Source: Caldinitratiruptor microaerophilus
GTDB lineage: Bacteria > Bacillota > Sulfobacillia > Symbiobacteriales > ZC4RG38
Direction: 5' to 3'
Assembly: GCF_025999835.1 (NCBI RefSeq)
Contig: NZ_AP025628.1
Coordinates: 2,542,001-2,606,000, forward strand
Length of the DNA stretch: 64,000 nt
The translations under genes and the position numbers were made by a program. Each line of letters begins with the position of its first letter. Position 1 is the first letter of the stretch. Below, in pieces: positions 39,169-47,140 of this stretch. Under the pieces are notes generated by a model. That model was given only the letters and a program-made list of their open reading frames with translations, had not been told where the DNA came from and did not search any database.

Positions 39169-39177
39169 ATTATAGCA
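39169..39177 (-). promoter_or_regulatory. Extended -10 promoter for lepA-hemW-CYTH
   Basis: Minus strand reads TGCTATAAT, a perfect extended -10 element, about 40 bases before the lepA ATG. The -35 region (TGCTCA at 17 bases) is weak, as is normal for extended -10 promoters. Confidence 0.75.
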
Positions 39178-39271
39178 GAGCCCGGAACCGGTGAGCACGG
39201 GCCGCCCGTCGGGCGGCCGTCCCCCTGGCCGCGCTTGCGGCGGGCCGGTTCTCGATGATGCAATTCGGAGT

Positions 39272-39284
39272 TAGATGCCATCTA
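39272..39284. promoter_or_regulatory. Palindrome TAGATG-C-CATCTA, candidate operator
   Basis: Perfect 13-base palindrome in the AT-richer gap between lepA and the divergent XRE regulator, 112 bases before the regulator's start. A plausible autoregulatory operator, but no direct evidence. Confidence 0.35.
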
Positions 39285-39395
39285 TCTGCATGGGCACCGG
39301 CAAAGGCGTTTTCACTTGGACGGCCCCCACGCCCGGCCCCTACCATAGGAGGTGCACGACACCCCAGGTCCGCAGGGCACGGAGGCGGTTGCACG

Positions 39396-40055
39396 GTGAT
39401 CGGACAACGTGTAGCGAAGCTGCGCGCCGCACGGGGCGAGTCCCTGCGCGAAGCGGCGCTGCGCACCGGCGTCAGCCACACCACGATCGCCCGGATCGAG
39501 AAGGGCGAGGTCACGTGCTCGTTCCACAGCACGCTGCGGAAGATCGCTGACGGGTACGGTGTGCGGCTGGAGTACCTCCTGACGGGCCGGGAACCCCAGC
39601 AGGACTTCTACGAGGCGGTGCGCCGTCTCCCGCCGGACGTGCGAGCCCGGCTGTACTTCGTGCATCCGGCCGAGCGGACCCGCCTGGTACTGGAATACCT
39701 CCTCGCCGAGTTCCCCGAAGAGTTCACCCTCGAACAGGTCGCCCAGAACGCCGGGGTGGAGCCGCGCCGGCTCCAGGATTTCCTCGCGCGGCAGGACCGG
39801 CCCGCCGACAGCGACGAGCTCTACCTGCGCGTCGCGGCGGCGCTCGGCCGGCTCACGGGGATCGACCTGCACTGGATCCGCTGTGGCTGTGCGCCCGACG
39901 AGGTGCCGGGGCACCTCTCCCCCGACACCCTAGCGGCCTACCTGGCGGTCGTCCGCAAGGCCGTCGAGGCCGGGGTCCGCCCCGAGACCCTTGCGCTGGC
40001 CATCGACCTGCTGAGCGTCCGCTCCGAGGCCGCACTTGCCGCCGGTCGCGCGTGA
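39396..40055 (+). CDS. XRE-family helix-turn-helix transcriptional regulator
   Basis: 219 aa from a GTG at 39396 with GGAGG ten bases upstream; upstream open sequence is not family-like. The N-terminal helix-turn-helix (about residues 2-60) is IGQRVAKLRAARGESLREAA, then RTGVSHTTIARIEKGE. The remainder is a helical sensor region of unknown type, with a second HTH-like stretch (FTLEQVAQNAGVEPRRLQDF). Single gene between lepA and the spoIIP block; the target is unknown. Confidence 0.8.
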   Translation: MIGQRVAKLRAARGESLREAALRTGVSHTTIARIEKGEVTCSFHSTLRKIADGYGVRLEYLLTGREPQQDFYEAVRRLPPDVRARLYFVHPAERTRLVLEYLLAEFPEEFTLEQVAQNAGVEPRRLQDFLARQDRPADSDELYLRVAAALGRLTGIDLHWIRCGCAPDEVPGHLSPDTLAAYLAVVRKAVEAGVRPETLALAIDLLSVRSEAALAAGRA

Positions 40056-40086
40056 CCCGGGCGGCCCTCTGGACGGTCTGGCAATC

Positions 40087-40341
40087 CTAACGCCTCCCTG
40101 GGCCGGAACCGCACACCCGGTCCAGCAGCGCGTCCCGGAGCGCCTCCGGACCCGGGAGCCGGAGGGCAGGCAACCCGCCGCCGATCTGGGCCGCGCTCAT
40201 GCTCACCTGGCGCAGGGCAAGGGCCACCACGACCGCGACCACGAGCGGAAGCCACTGGACCCGGCGCCGGCGCACCGGGCGGACCGGCCCGAGAAGCCAC
40301 TGCAGGTCGCGCGAGGGACGGACCCCTTTCACGGAGATCAC
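40087..40341 (-). CDS. Small membrane protein coupled to spoIIP
   Basis: 84 aa from a GTG at 40341 that overlaps the spoIIP stop as GTGA. One hydrophobic segment (WLPLVVAVVVALALRQV, about residues 31-47) is preceded by a basic stretch (RPVRRRRVQ). No family recognised. The 4-base coupling suggests it is made with SpoIIP in the mother cell and may be a companion of the engulfment machinery; that is inference. It could also be non-functional coding space at an operon end. Confidence 0.5.
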   Translation of the reverse strand: MISVKGVRPSRDLQWLLGPVRPVRRRRVQWLPLVVAVVVALALRQVSMSAAQIGGGLPALRLPGPEALRDALLDRVCGSGPGRR

Positions 40342-41681
40342 CCCGCGTAGTATCTCCAGACGACCGCGGCTTCCGCCCCCTCCGGCGCGCGCCCCGCCTT
40401 GGCTCCGCCGGCGCCGCCCGCGCCGCGGAGCGACTCCGTCCCCGGCGCCTCGCCGGCGGCGACGAGGTCCGCGACCACGCCCGCCACGAGCTCGGCGGCG
40501 CGCAGGGCCTCCTCCATGCTGTTCTGCGCCGAGCCGAACTCGAGGAGCAGCGCCCCCGGCCGCAGATCCTGGTTGTACCGCTGGTTCCGGCGGATGATGC
40601 CGCGGGAAAGCCCGGGGTAGCGCTGGTTCATGGCCTGGTGCAGTCGCTCCGCCCAGGCCAGGTTCTCCCGCCAACGGGGGTGCGGCAGGTCCCGGTCGCC
40701 CATCCCGACCACGATGGCCACCCGGGCGACCGCACGGCCGCCGACCTGCACCGTCGTGACATCCCGCGGGGCGGCGTCCCGGTGCAGGTCGAAGAGCACC
40801 TGGACAGTCGGAAAGCGGTCCAGGATGTACTCGGCGGTCTTGCGGGAGTAGGCGTACGCGCCCAGGTACGTGTACGCGTTGCGCGAGGGCGAGTGGACCA
40901 CCGTGATGCCGCGCTCGCACAGGCGCTCGGCCAGCCGGCGCCCTACCCGGATGATGTTCCGGTTCGGGTCGGTGGAGGACACGAGCTGCCACTCCTCGTC
41001 GGTCTTGGGCTGAAGCCCGGGGAACTCGGAGATGTACGACTCGTAGTCGTGTGTGTGGTAGATCCCGACGAGGGGAACGCCCCCCGCCACCACGGGGGTG
41101 CCGGGAGGGCGCGCGCACCCGGCTCCGGCGGGCGTGCGTCCCGCGGTGGCACGTCCGGAGACCGGCGGGGAACCGGGTGCCGGGCCGGGCGGAGGCGGGG
41201 AGACGCCCGGGCCGCCCGGTAGACCTGCCCCGCCGGGAGCCCCGCCGGCGCGGGAGGCTTGTCCACCTCGCGGAGGGCCCGGGGGGCTCTCCGGCAGCTC
41301 CAGCCGCCGCGGACCGGTGAGGAACGGGAACAACGCCTGCAAGAGCGTCCGCGGTCGGGACGTGCCGTACAGCACGAGGCGCGGCCCGGGCCGACCGAGA
41401 TACGGGATGGCCCGCGCGAGGAGGAGCCGGGCGGTGGCCGCATCCGGGCGGAAGATCGACTGCCACAGGCCGCCGGGCGGGGGCTCCTCGCGCTCCCAGG
41501 TTCCGCCGGGGGAACCACCCGCACCGGACACTCCCCCGCCCGACTCCCCGCCGTGCGCCGGGGCGACGGCCGGCACGGAGGCGGGCGCCGGCGGCCGGCG
41601 CTCCACCAGAAGCCCGAGCAGGAACAGGACGACCATCACGTACGCGAGGGCGACCGGCCGCACCCGCCGCAGGCGCTGCAT
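40338..41681 (-). CDS. spoIIP: Stage II sporulation protein P (peptidoglycan hydrolase)
   Basis: 447 aa. One N-terminal membrane helix (ALAYVMVVLFLLGLLV) is followed by a long Pro/Gly/Ala-rich linker of about 150 residues and the SpoIIP amidase/endopeptidase domain. That domain shows VGIYHTHDYESYIS (zinc histidine in HTHxxE-like context), VLFDLHRDAAPRD and RPGALLLEFGSAQNSMEEALRAA. SpoIIP thins septal and spore peptidoglycan during engulfment with SpoIID and SpoIIM. The linker is longer than in Bacillus. The gpr gene usually next to spoIIP is not here. Confidence 0.92.
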   Translation of the reverse strand: MQRLRRVRPVALAYVMVVLFLLGLLVERRPPAPASVPAVAPAHGGESGGGVSGAGGSPGGTWEREEPPPGGLWQSIFRPDAATARLLLARAIPYLGRPGPRLVLYGTSRPRTLLQALFPFLTGPRRLELPESPPGPPRGGQASRAGGAPGGAGLPGGPGVSPPPPGPAPGSPPVSGRATAGRTPAGAGCARPPGTPVVAGGVPLVGIYHTHDYESYISEFPGLQPKTDEEWQLVSSTDPNRNIIRVGRRLAERLCERGITVVHSPSRNAYTYLGAYAYSRKTAEYILDRFPTVQVLFDLHRDAAPRDVTTVQVGGRAVARVAIVVGMGDRDLPHPRWRENLAWAERLHQAMNQRYPGLSRGIIRRNQRYNQDLRPGALLLEFGSAQNSMEEALRAAELVAGVVADLVAAGEAPGTESLRGAGGAGGAKAGRAPEGAEAAVVWRYYAG

Positions 41682-41775
41682 CGCGCAGCCTCACCCCCCG
41701 TGGCGGCGCCGTCCCCGGCCGCCTGCCGGCGCTCCGGGCCGGCTTCTGTCCGATGCTATGCCCCCACGCGGCCGG

Positions 41776-42045
41776 TTATGTCGCACGCACCGCTTCGCCG
41801 GCCTGCCCCCCTCCGAGATCGCGCAGTCGCCCCTCGATCCGCACCACAAGCATGCGGATGTCTTCTTCGAAGAACTGGAGCCGGCTGCGGCCCGGCAGAT
41901 GGAGGTCCACCTGCCAGCCGCCGAAGAAAGGCGACACGATGAACCGGGCCCCCCGCCCTTCCAGGTGCGCCCGGCCGCTCTCGATCGACTGGACGCTGAG
42001 GCCAAGCTGCGTAGCCATCGCTCCGGCGATCTCCTCCAGTGTCAC
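41776..42045 (-). CDS. Hypothetical protein, 89 aa
   Basis: GTG start at 42045 with GGGGGG upstream. Compact alpha/beta sequence (TLEEIAGAMATQLGLSVQSIE at the start, then ARFIVSPFFGGWQVDLHL) with no signal peptide or membrane segment and no family that I recognise. Codon usage and composition look coding: acidic, even distribution, unlike antisense frames nearby. Lies between the holin-like gene and spoIIP. Confidence 0.5.
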   Translation of the reverse strand: MTLEEIAGAMATQLGLSVQSIESGRAHLEGRGARFIVSPFFGGWQVDLHLPGRSRLQFFEEDIRMLVVRIEGRLRDLGGGQAGEAVRAT

Positions 42046-42121
42046 CTGTGGCCCCCCTCCCCTTCCCTCGGGTTGCCCACAGGGTTCTCTGCGGGGGAGG
42101 GCGGGTCCTGCCCGGCGACAG

Positions 42122-42156
42122 AAAAGCTCCAGCCCATCGTCCGGACTGGAACTTTT
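42122..42156 (-). terminator. Terminator after the holin-family gene
   Basis: AAAAGCTCCAG (42122-42132) pairs with CTGGAACTTTT (42146-42156), one mismatch. In the minus direction the stem is followed by CTTTTCTG. It stands 24 bases after the stop at 42181. Confidence 0.7.
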
Positions 42157-42180
42157 GCGTCCGCGCCGGGTGCCCCTCCG

Positions 42181-42507
42181 CTAGCGCAGCTCGGTCGGGA
42201 CGAAGGCGTCGATGAGGCCGATCACGAAGGCGGCGATCAGGGCTCCGACGATCGTCACCGTCACGCCCGGCATGAGGACTCCGACCAGGTAGATCACGGC
42301 AGCGGCCACCAGAAAGCCGACGATGCCGCGACCCTGCGGTGAGATCGCCCGACCGAACACGCGCTCCACCAGCCAGCCGATCGCGGCGATCGCCAGCGCC
42401 GCCCACAGCGCCGTCCAGAACCCGGCGATGCTGAAGCCCGGCACCAGCCAGGCCACCGCGAGCAGAACGAGTGCCGAGACCACGAAGCGGACAACCGCCC
42501 CGAGCAT
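42181..42507 (-). CDS. Phage holin family 4 (YvlD/DUF360-type) membrane protein
   Basis: 108 aa, four membrane helices. Starts MLGAVVRFVVSALVLLAVAW and ends IGLIDAFV; LVPGFSIAGFWTALWAALAIAAIGW carries the family GF..xxFWxALxxA pattern. Despite the family name these proteins are chromosomal and not part of a prophage; no other phage gene is nearby. Divergent from rpsT. Function unknown; some members respond to envelope stress. Confidence 0.8.
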   Translation of the reverse strand: MLGAVVRFVVSALVLLAVAWLVPGFSIAGFWTALWAALAIAAIGWLVERVFGRAISPQGRGIVGFLVAAAVIYLVGVLMPGVTVTIVGALIAAFVIGLIDAFVPTELR

Positions 42508-42559
42508 CCGCGCTCACCTCCGCGGGTATTGTCCCCTTCGCCGGTCCCTGTATTCGGCG

Positions 42560-42588
42560 TTGTCACGGCCGAATGCGCATGCTAGAAT
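42560..42588 (+). promoter_or_regulatory. Sigma-A promoter of rpsT
   Basis: TTGTCA (42560-42565), 17-base spacer, TAGAAT (42583-42588); leader of about 20 bases to the TTG start. Confidence 0.85.
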
Positions 42589-42613
42589 ACCCGTCGTGGG
42601 AGGTGAAGAGCGG

Positions 42614-42883
42614 TTGGCGAACCACAAGTCGGCGGTGAAGGCGGCCCGGCGGGCGGCCAAGCGGGCGCTTCGCAACCGCATGTGGAAGAGCATGGTGAAG
42701 ACGGCCATCCGGCGCGTGCGGGAAGCAGTCCTCGCAGGCAACGCGGAGGCAGCGCAGGGTTTCTTGAGCAAGGCCTTCAAGGTGATCGACAAGGCTGCCA
42801 GCAAGGGCGTCCTGCACCCCAACACGGCCGCGCGGAAGAAGTCGCGCCTTGCCCGGAGCCTGGCGAAGAGCCAGACGGCCTGA
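42614..42883 (+). CDS. rpsT: 30S ribosomal protein S20
   Basis: 89 aa from a TTG at 42614 with GGGAGGTG at 42598-42605. The start gives ANHKSAVKAARRAAKRALRN, the S20 N-terminus; the product is strongly basic and ends KKSRLARSLAKSQTA. Full length. It binds 16S rRNA early in 30S assembly. Alone in its transcript, flanked by a good promoter and a U-rich terminator. The B. subtilis neighbours holA and spoIIP lie on either side with insertions. Confidence 0.97.
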   Translation: MANHKSAVKAARRAAKRALRNRMWKSMVKTAIRRVREAVLAGNAEAAQGFLSKAFKVIDKAASKGVLHPNTAARKKSRLARSLAKSQTA

Positions 42884-42935
42884 CCGCCCGGTTCACCTCC
42901 GGTTCCGGCGACAAGTTCACACGAAGACGAAGGAG

Positions 42936-42980
42936 AACCCGGCGACGCACCGTTGCGGAGCGGGTTTTTCTCTTTTTCTT
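42936..42980 (+). terminator. Intrinsic terminator of rpsT
   Basis: AACCCGGCGACGCA (42936-42949) partly pairs with TGCGGAGCGGGTT (42954-42966), followed by TTTCTCTTTTTCTT. One of the few U-rich terminators here; also suits the convergent glycosyltransferase gene. Confidence 0.8.
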
Positions 42981-42993
42981 CTCGTGTTCGATC

Positions 42994-44145
42994 TCACCGC
43001 GCCGGGCGGGACGCCAGGGTGGCCCGGAGCAGTTCGCCGTACTGGCGCGCGACATCGGGCCACGCCGTCATCCGCCGGGCCAGCGCCTTCCGGCCGACCT
43101 CCTGGCGAAGGGCGGGGCTCGTCAGGAGGGCCTCGAGAGAGCGGGCCATCGACTCGGCATTCCCGAAGGTGACCAGGATCCCCGCCCCGCCGGCGAGGAA
43201 ATCGACCGCCTCGCCGAACGGGGTGGACACCACCGGCTTGCCGAGCGCCAGCACCTGAGGCAGGAAGGCGGCGGCGCCGGTGGCCGTCCGCGGCGCCGGC
43301 AGCAGGACCACGTCGGCCAAAGCCAGGTGAGCCAGCAGCTCCTCCTCGGAGAGGTGCGTGCCCACGAGCAGCACGTTGCCCTCGAGTCCCAGCCGGCGGA
43401 TCCACCACTGCAGGTGGTCCCGGTACGTTTCCCCCCGGGCGGCCCGTTCCCCGGGCTCGGTCCCGCCGATGACCACGTACAGCAGGTCCGGCTGCGCGGG
43501 GCGCACCAGGCGGATCGCCTCGAGGGCCAGCTCCAGCCCCTGCCCGGGACCCATCACGGTCGGGGTCACGACGACCGGGCGGCCTTCGGCCCCGATCTGC
43601 TCCCGAGCCCGCGCGACCACCTCCGGAGGCGGCGGACCCTGGACGCCTCTCGGGATGAGGGCCGTCTTGTGGGCGGGTACGGCGTACACCGACTCGAGGA
43701 GGCCGCGCGCCCGGCTGCTCAGGGCCACGACGCGGCGGGAGCGGCGGGCGAGGCGGATCAGGACGTGTCGCTGGGTCGGGGTAGGGTCCGGCCGCACGCT
43801 GTGCACCACCGTGACCAGCGGCGGCTCGAGGCGCCGGGCGAAGTCGAGGATCGCGTAGCCGTCCTGGGCGCCGTACAGCCCGGCCTCGTGCTGGAGGAGC
43901 ACCGCGTCGACGCCCAGGCCGTTCAGGACCTCGGCGGCCTCCCGGTACGAGTTGGGATCGCCCTCGCACAGCTCCGCCACCACCTCGGAACCGTAGCTCG
44001 CCTCCCCGGGGTACCGTGAGGCCGCCACGACCCGCACGGGCTGCTCGCAGATTCCGGTTTCTTCCAGCCCGGCGGACAGCGCCGCAGAGAATGCCGCCAC
44101 CGGGCAGGGACGCGGTCGCCATGCCGAGACCAGCGCCACCCGCAT
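42994..44145 (-). CDS. GT4-family glycosyltransferase
   Basis: 383 aa from the ATG at 44145 (MRVALVSAWRPRPCPVAAFS). GT-B fold: an N-terminal acceptor lobe with LQHEAGLYGAQDGY, and a C-terminal nucleotide-sugar lobe with VTPTVMGPGQGLELALEAI, DVVLLPAPRTATGAAAFLPQVLALGKPVV and the E-x7-E-like region GEAVDFLAGGAGIL. No membrane segment. Single gene; acceptor and donor unknown, possibly surface polysaccharide. Confidence 0.85.
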   Translation of the reverse strand: MRVALVSAWRPRPCPVAAFSAALSAGLEETGICEQPVRVVAASRYPGEASYGSEVVAELCEGDPNSYREAAEVLNGLGVDAVLLQHEAGLYGAQDGYAILDFARRLEPPLVTVVHSVRPDPTPTQRHVLIRLARRSRRVVALSSRARGLLESVYAVPAHKTALIPRGVQGPPPPEVVARAREQIGAEGRPVVVTPTVMGPGQGLELALEAIRLVRPAQPDLLYVVIGGTEPGERAARGETYRDHLQWWIRRLGLEGNVLLVGTHLSEEELLAHLALADVVLLPAPRTATGAAAFLPQVLALGKPVVSTPFGEAVDFLAGGAGILVTFGNAESMARSLEALLTSPALRQEVGRKALARRMTAWPDVARQYGELLRATLASRPAR

Positions 44146-44172
44146 CGGGCGCACCCCCGTGTGCCTCTGCCT

Positions 44173-44191
44173 GTTTGGTTCCACTCCAAAC
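44173..44191. repeat. Inverted repeat GTTTGG-N7-CCAAAC upstream of the glycosyltransferase
   Basis: Perfect six-base arms in the 131-base gap before the glycosyltransferase start (28 bases upstream). Candidate operator; no clear sigma-A promoter was found beside it. Confidence 0.35.
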
Positions 44192-44276
44192 CGTAAACAA
44201 GCATGCCCGCGGGCGGCAAGGTGAATGCCTTCCGGCGATGCAAGGATCTGCCAGAACCGTGCGTCAACGGGTCAAA

Positions 44277-45326
44277 TCAGGCCGCGCCCACGAGGTCGAA
44301 GAGGAGCGTCTCCAGGACGAGTTGCCCGTCTGCGCCCGACTTGAGCTGGAGGTCCGCCTCCAGGAGGACCTCCAGCGCGAACTGCAGTTGCTCGCGCCTC
44401 AGGCGCCGGGCCTGCCGGTCGAGTTTCTCCCAGTAGCGCGGGTGCTGCCCCTTCTGGCGGGCGATGGCCGCCGGGGACAGCCCCCGCTCCCGCAGCGAGC
44501 GGGCTTCCAGGAGCCGCCGGAAGTGGCTCGCCAGCGTGGCCAGCAGCCGCAGGGGCGCCTCGCCCGACGCCAGCATCCGCTGCAGGAGGGCTTCGGCCTG
44601 CCCGAGCCGCCCCTCCGCCACGGCATCCACGAGGTCGAAGATCTGCACCTGGGCCGTGCCCGGCACGAGCGCGAGCACAGCCCGGGTGTCGATCCGCTCT
44701 GCCGCACCCACGTACAGCACCAGCTTCTCGAGCTCGGCCGACAAGGCGTGGAGGTCGGTGCCGATCTTCTCGAGCAGCGCCTGCGCCGCTTCCCGGTCGA
44801 GCCGCTTCCCAAGCGCGGCGGACTTCGCCTCGAGCCAGCTCAGCGCCTGGTCCTGGGACAGCGGCGAGCACTCGACCTCCACCGCCTTCTCCAGCAGGGA
44901 GCGGGTGAGCCGCCGCCGCCGGTCGATGTCGCCGGGCGCGTGGAGCACCAGGCACGAGAAGGGGGCCGGTGCGGCCAGGTACTCGAGGAGCCGCTCGGCC
45001 TCGCCGGAGGCCCGGTCGCGGTCCTCACCGTCCTCGGGGCCTGCGTCCCCGCCCGCGCGGCCCGGGCCCAGGAGCCGGCACTCCTTCAGCACCACCAGCC
45101 GGCGATCCGACAGCAGGGGCGGCGTCCGGGCGAGGAGCACGCCCTGCCGTACCTGATCGGGCCCGGGCTCCACCAGGCTCTCGTTGAAGGCTTCCGTACC
45201 CGGTGGGACCAGGCGGGTCCGCAGCGCCGCGAGGAACTCCGCCACCTGGTACGCGTCGGTGCCGTGCACCAGGTAGAGCGAAGCGACCTCTTCCTGCAGC
45301 CGCCGGAGCGCCTCCGGCTGACGCAT
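44277..45326 (-). CDS. holA: DNA polymerase III delta subunit
   Basis: 349 aa from the ATG at 45326 with GGGAGGTGAGGTG upstream. N-terminal AAA-like lobe: YLVHGTDAYQVAEFLAALR. Middle: CLVLHAPGDIDRRRRLTRSL. Then the delta lid and C-terminal helical collar (EIGTDL-type segment LEKIGTDLHALSAELEKLVLY, key part IGTDLHALSAELEKL; VQIFDLVDAVAEGR). It opens and loads the beta clamp. Equivalent to yqeN, which follows comEC in Bacillus. The next gene is on the opposite strand. Confidence 0.93.
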   Translation of the reverse strand: MRQPEALRRLQEEVASLYLVHGTDAYQVAEFLAALRTRLVPPGTEAFNESLVEPGPDQVRQGVLLARTPPLLSDRRLVVLKECRLLGPGRAGGDAGPEDGEDRDRASGEAERLLEYLAAPAPFSCLVLHAPGDIDRRRRLTRSLLEKAVEVECSPLSQDQALSWLEAKSAALGKRLDREAAQALLEKIGTDLHALSAELEKLVLYVGAAERIDTRAVLALVPGTAQVQIFDLVDAVAEGRLGQAEALLQRMLASGEAPLRLLATLASHFRRLLEARSLRERGLSPAAIARQKGQHPRYWEKLDRQARRLRREQLQFALEVLLEADLQLKSGADGQLVLETLLFDLVGAA

Positions 45327-45447
45327 GCACCTCACCTCCCGACGGGCGCGGCCACGGCGGGAATTCAGTTCGACCCCGCAGCGCCGCTCCTCCTGCAGCG
45401 GGGCGCGCCCGCAGGAACCGGATCGCTTCGCCGTGAACCTTTGAACC

Positions 45448-47121
45448 ATGAAGCGTGCGCTCGCCTTCATCCTGCTCCTCAGCCTGGCCGGCCTGGCGGG
45501 CACAGGCGCGGTCGCCGCCACCCGCACCGCGTGGCGGCGGCTCGCCGCGCCGGTGCGGCGGGCCGGCGCCCACGAAGGCATCGCCGCGGGCGGACAGGCC
45601 GCCGGGGCGCCGCCGAAGCCGGCGGAGCCGCTGGTGCTGGTCCTGGTCGACGGCCTGGATGCGGCGGCCGCGCGCCGATTGCCCACCTTCGACTACCTGG
45701 CTCGCGCCGGAGGTTTCGCCACGGTGGAGGGGCCGTCGCCCGACTGGCCCGTGACGGCCTGGGCGACCGTGCTCACGGGCGAGGCACCGGCGGATCACGG
45801 CCGGGTGCTCCCCAGCCCCCTGCCTCCCCTCGCCGGGCCGAACCTGGTGGCGACCGCCCGGGAGATGGGCGTGTCCGTGGCCCTTGCGGGGGAGCCGGCG
45901 TTTCTTTCCCTGCTGGGGGCGGAGGACCCCCAGGAGGCGTTTCCCGTCCCGCCGGGGTGGTCCGGGACCGGCAGCGCCTTCATGGCAGCCGCCCGCAGCG
46001 CGCTGGGCCGGGAGGCGCACCTGACCGTGATCCAGATCGGCGGGCTGCACGCCGTCGCTCACGATCTCGGCCGCAGTGGAGATACGGCGCGCCCCCGCGC
46101 GGCGGAGGGAGCCGACGGCCCCCCGCCGGCGGAGGAGCGGTGGGCGGAGGCCCTCGGCTGGCTCGACGCCCGGCTCGCCGCGGTGGCGGGCCAGATCGAC
46201 CTGAGCCGCACGACGCTGGTCGTGCTGGGCACCTTCGCCAGCGGACCGGGTCGCGCCCACGGCCGGGGCGACCCGGTCCCGCTCGCCGCTGCGGGGCCGG
46301 GGCATGCCGCCCTCCTCCGGACGCCACCGACCTCGCTGGCCGAAGTCGGTCGCCGGCTGGCCGGTCTTGCCGGCGTCCCGTCGCCACCGCCCCGAAGCCC
46401 TGCCGCACAGCCGGCGCTCGCCGGATGGGCGGCCGCACGGTGGGAGCTGGTCCGCCCCCGGCTGCCGTGGGTCGCCGCCGGGCTCTTCCTGGGCGGCCTC
46501 TACCTCCTCCTGGCGCTGCGCAGCGCCATCGGCCGGGCCCTCCTCGCCGGCCTCTTGACCTATCACGTGGCCTACTACGCCCTCTTTGCCGCCTTCGGGG
46601 GGCGGCTGTCCACTGCCCTGCCCGCGCTCGAAGGACTGGGTTTCGCCTTCTGGCGCGACCGCGCGGCGCAGGCGGGGGGTGCGGCCCTTCTCGCCGCAGC
46701 CGTGACCGGCGTCCGCCTGGGCCGCGAGGGGAGCCGGCCACGTCACGCCGCCCTGGGCGGGATCCACCTGGCGCTGGTGATCTGGTGCACCCTGGCGCTG
46801 CAGGCCCTGCCGGTGCTCCTCGTCATCGGCTGGGATGGACCCGTCACCTTCCCGGGCACCGGCTGGACGGTGAAGCTCTTCCTCGACCTCATCCAGGGTG
46901 CGTTCGTCGGTCTCGGCGCCCCGGTCTGGGCCGGGGCGGCCGGGGTGGCGGCGGCGATCCGCCGGCGCCTGTCGGGGGCGGAACCCGGACCGGTCCCCGT
47001 GCCTCCCCGCGGCGCGGCGGGGATACCGGTCTCGCCGCACCATCTGGGTTCGGTGCCGGTCGCCGCGAGCCGCATGCGGCCGTCTGGGCGGCGGCCGGCG
47101 AGGCGCCCACCGTCACGCTGA
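45448..47121 (+). CDS. Membrane protein with an alkaline-phosphatase-superfamily-like ectodomain
   Basis: 557 aa. Signal peptide or anchor (residues 1-24), then a domain resembling type I phosphodiesterase/alkaline phosphatase: VLVLVDGLDAAAARRLPTF with the first metal-binding Asp D68, a nucleophile region PSPDWPVTAWATVLTG, and APADHG. The nucleophile Thr/Ser expected near D99 appears replaced by aspartate, so it may be catalytically dead. From about residue 345 four or more membrane helices follow, then a basic tail. Convergent with comEC. Function unknown; a sugar- or lipid-modifying or regulatory role is possible. Confidence 0.6.
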   Translation: MKRALAFILLLSLAGLAGTGAVAATRTAWRRLAAPVRRAGAHEGIAAGGQAAGAPPKPAEPLVLVLVDGLDAAAARRLPTFDYLARAGGFATVEGPSPDWPVTAWATVLTGEAPADHGRVLPSPLPPLAGPNLVATAREMGVSVALAGEPAFLSLLGAEDPQEAFPVPPGWSGTGSAFMAAARSALGREAHLTVIQIGGLHAVAHDLGRSGDTARPRAAEGADGPPPAEERWAEALGWLDARLAAVAGQIDLSRTTLVVLGTFASGPGRAHGRGDPVPLAAAGPGHAALLRTPPTSLAEVGRRLAGLAGVPSPPPRSPAAQPALAGWAAARWELVRPRLPWVAAGLFLGGLYLLLALRSAIGRALLAGLLTYHVAYYALFAAFGGRLSTALPALEGLGFAFWRDRAAQAGGAALLAAAVTGVRLGREGSRPRHAALGGIHLALVIWCTLALQALPVLLVIGWDGPVTFPGTGWTVKLFLDLIQGAFVGLGAPVWAGAAGVAAAIRRRLSGAEPGPVPVPPRGAAGIPVSPHHLGSVPVAASRMRPSGRRPARRPPSR

Positions 47122-47140
47122 GAGGTAGCCCACCCCGGGT

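Noticed and set aside
42181-42507. Prophage remnant because of the holin family name
   Set aside because: No other phage gene or integrase; the family is chromosomal (YvlD-like).
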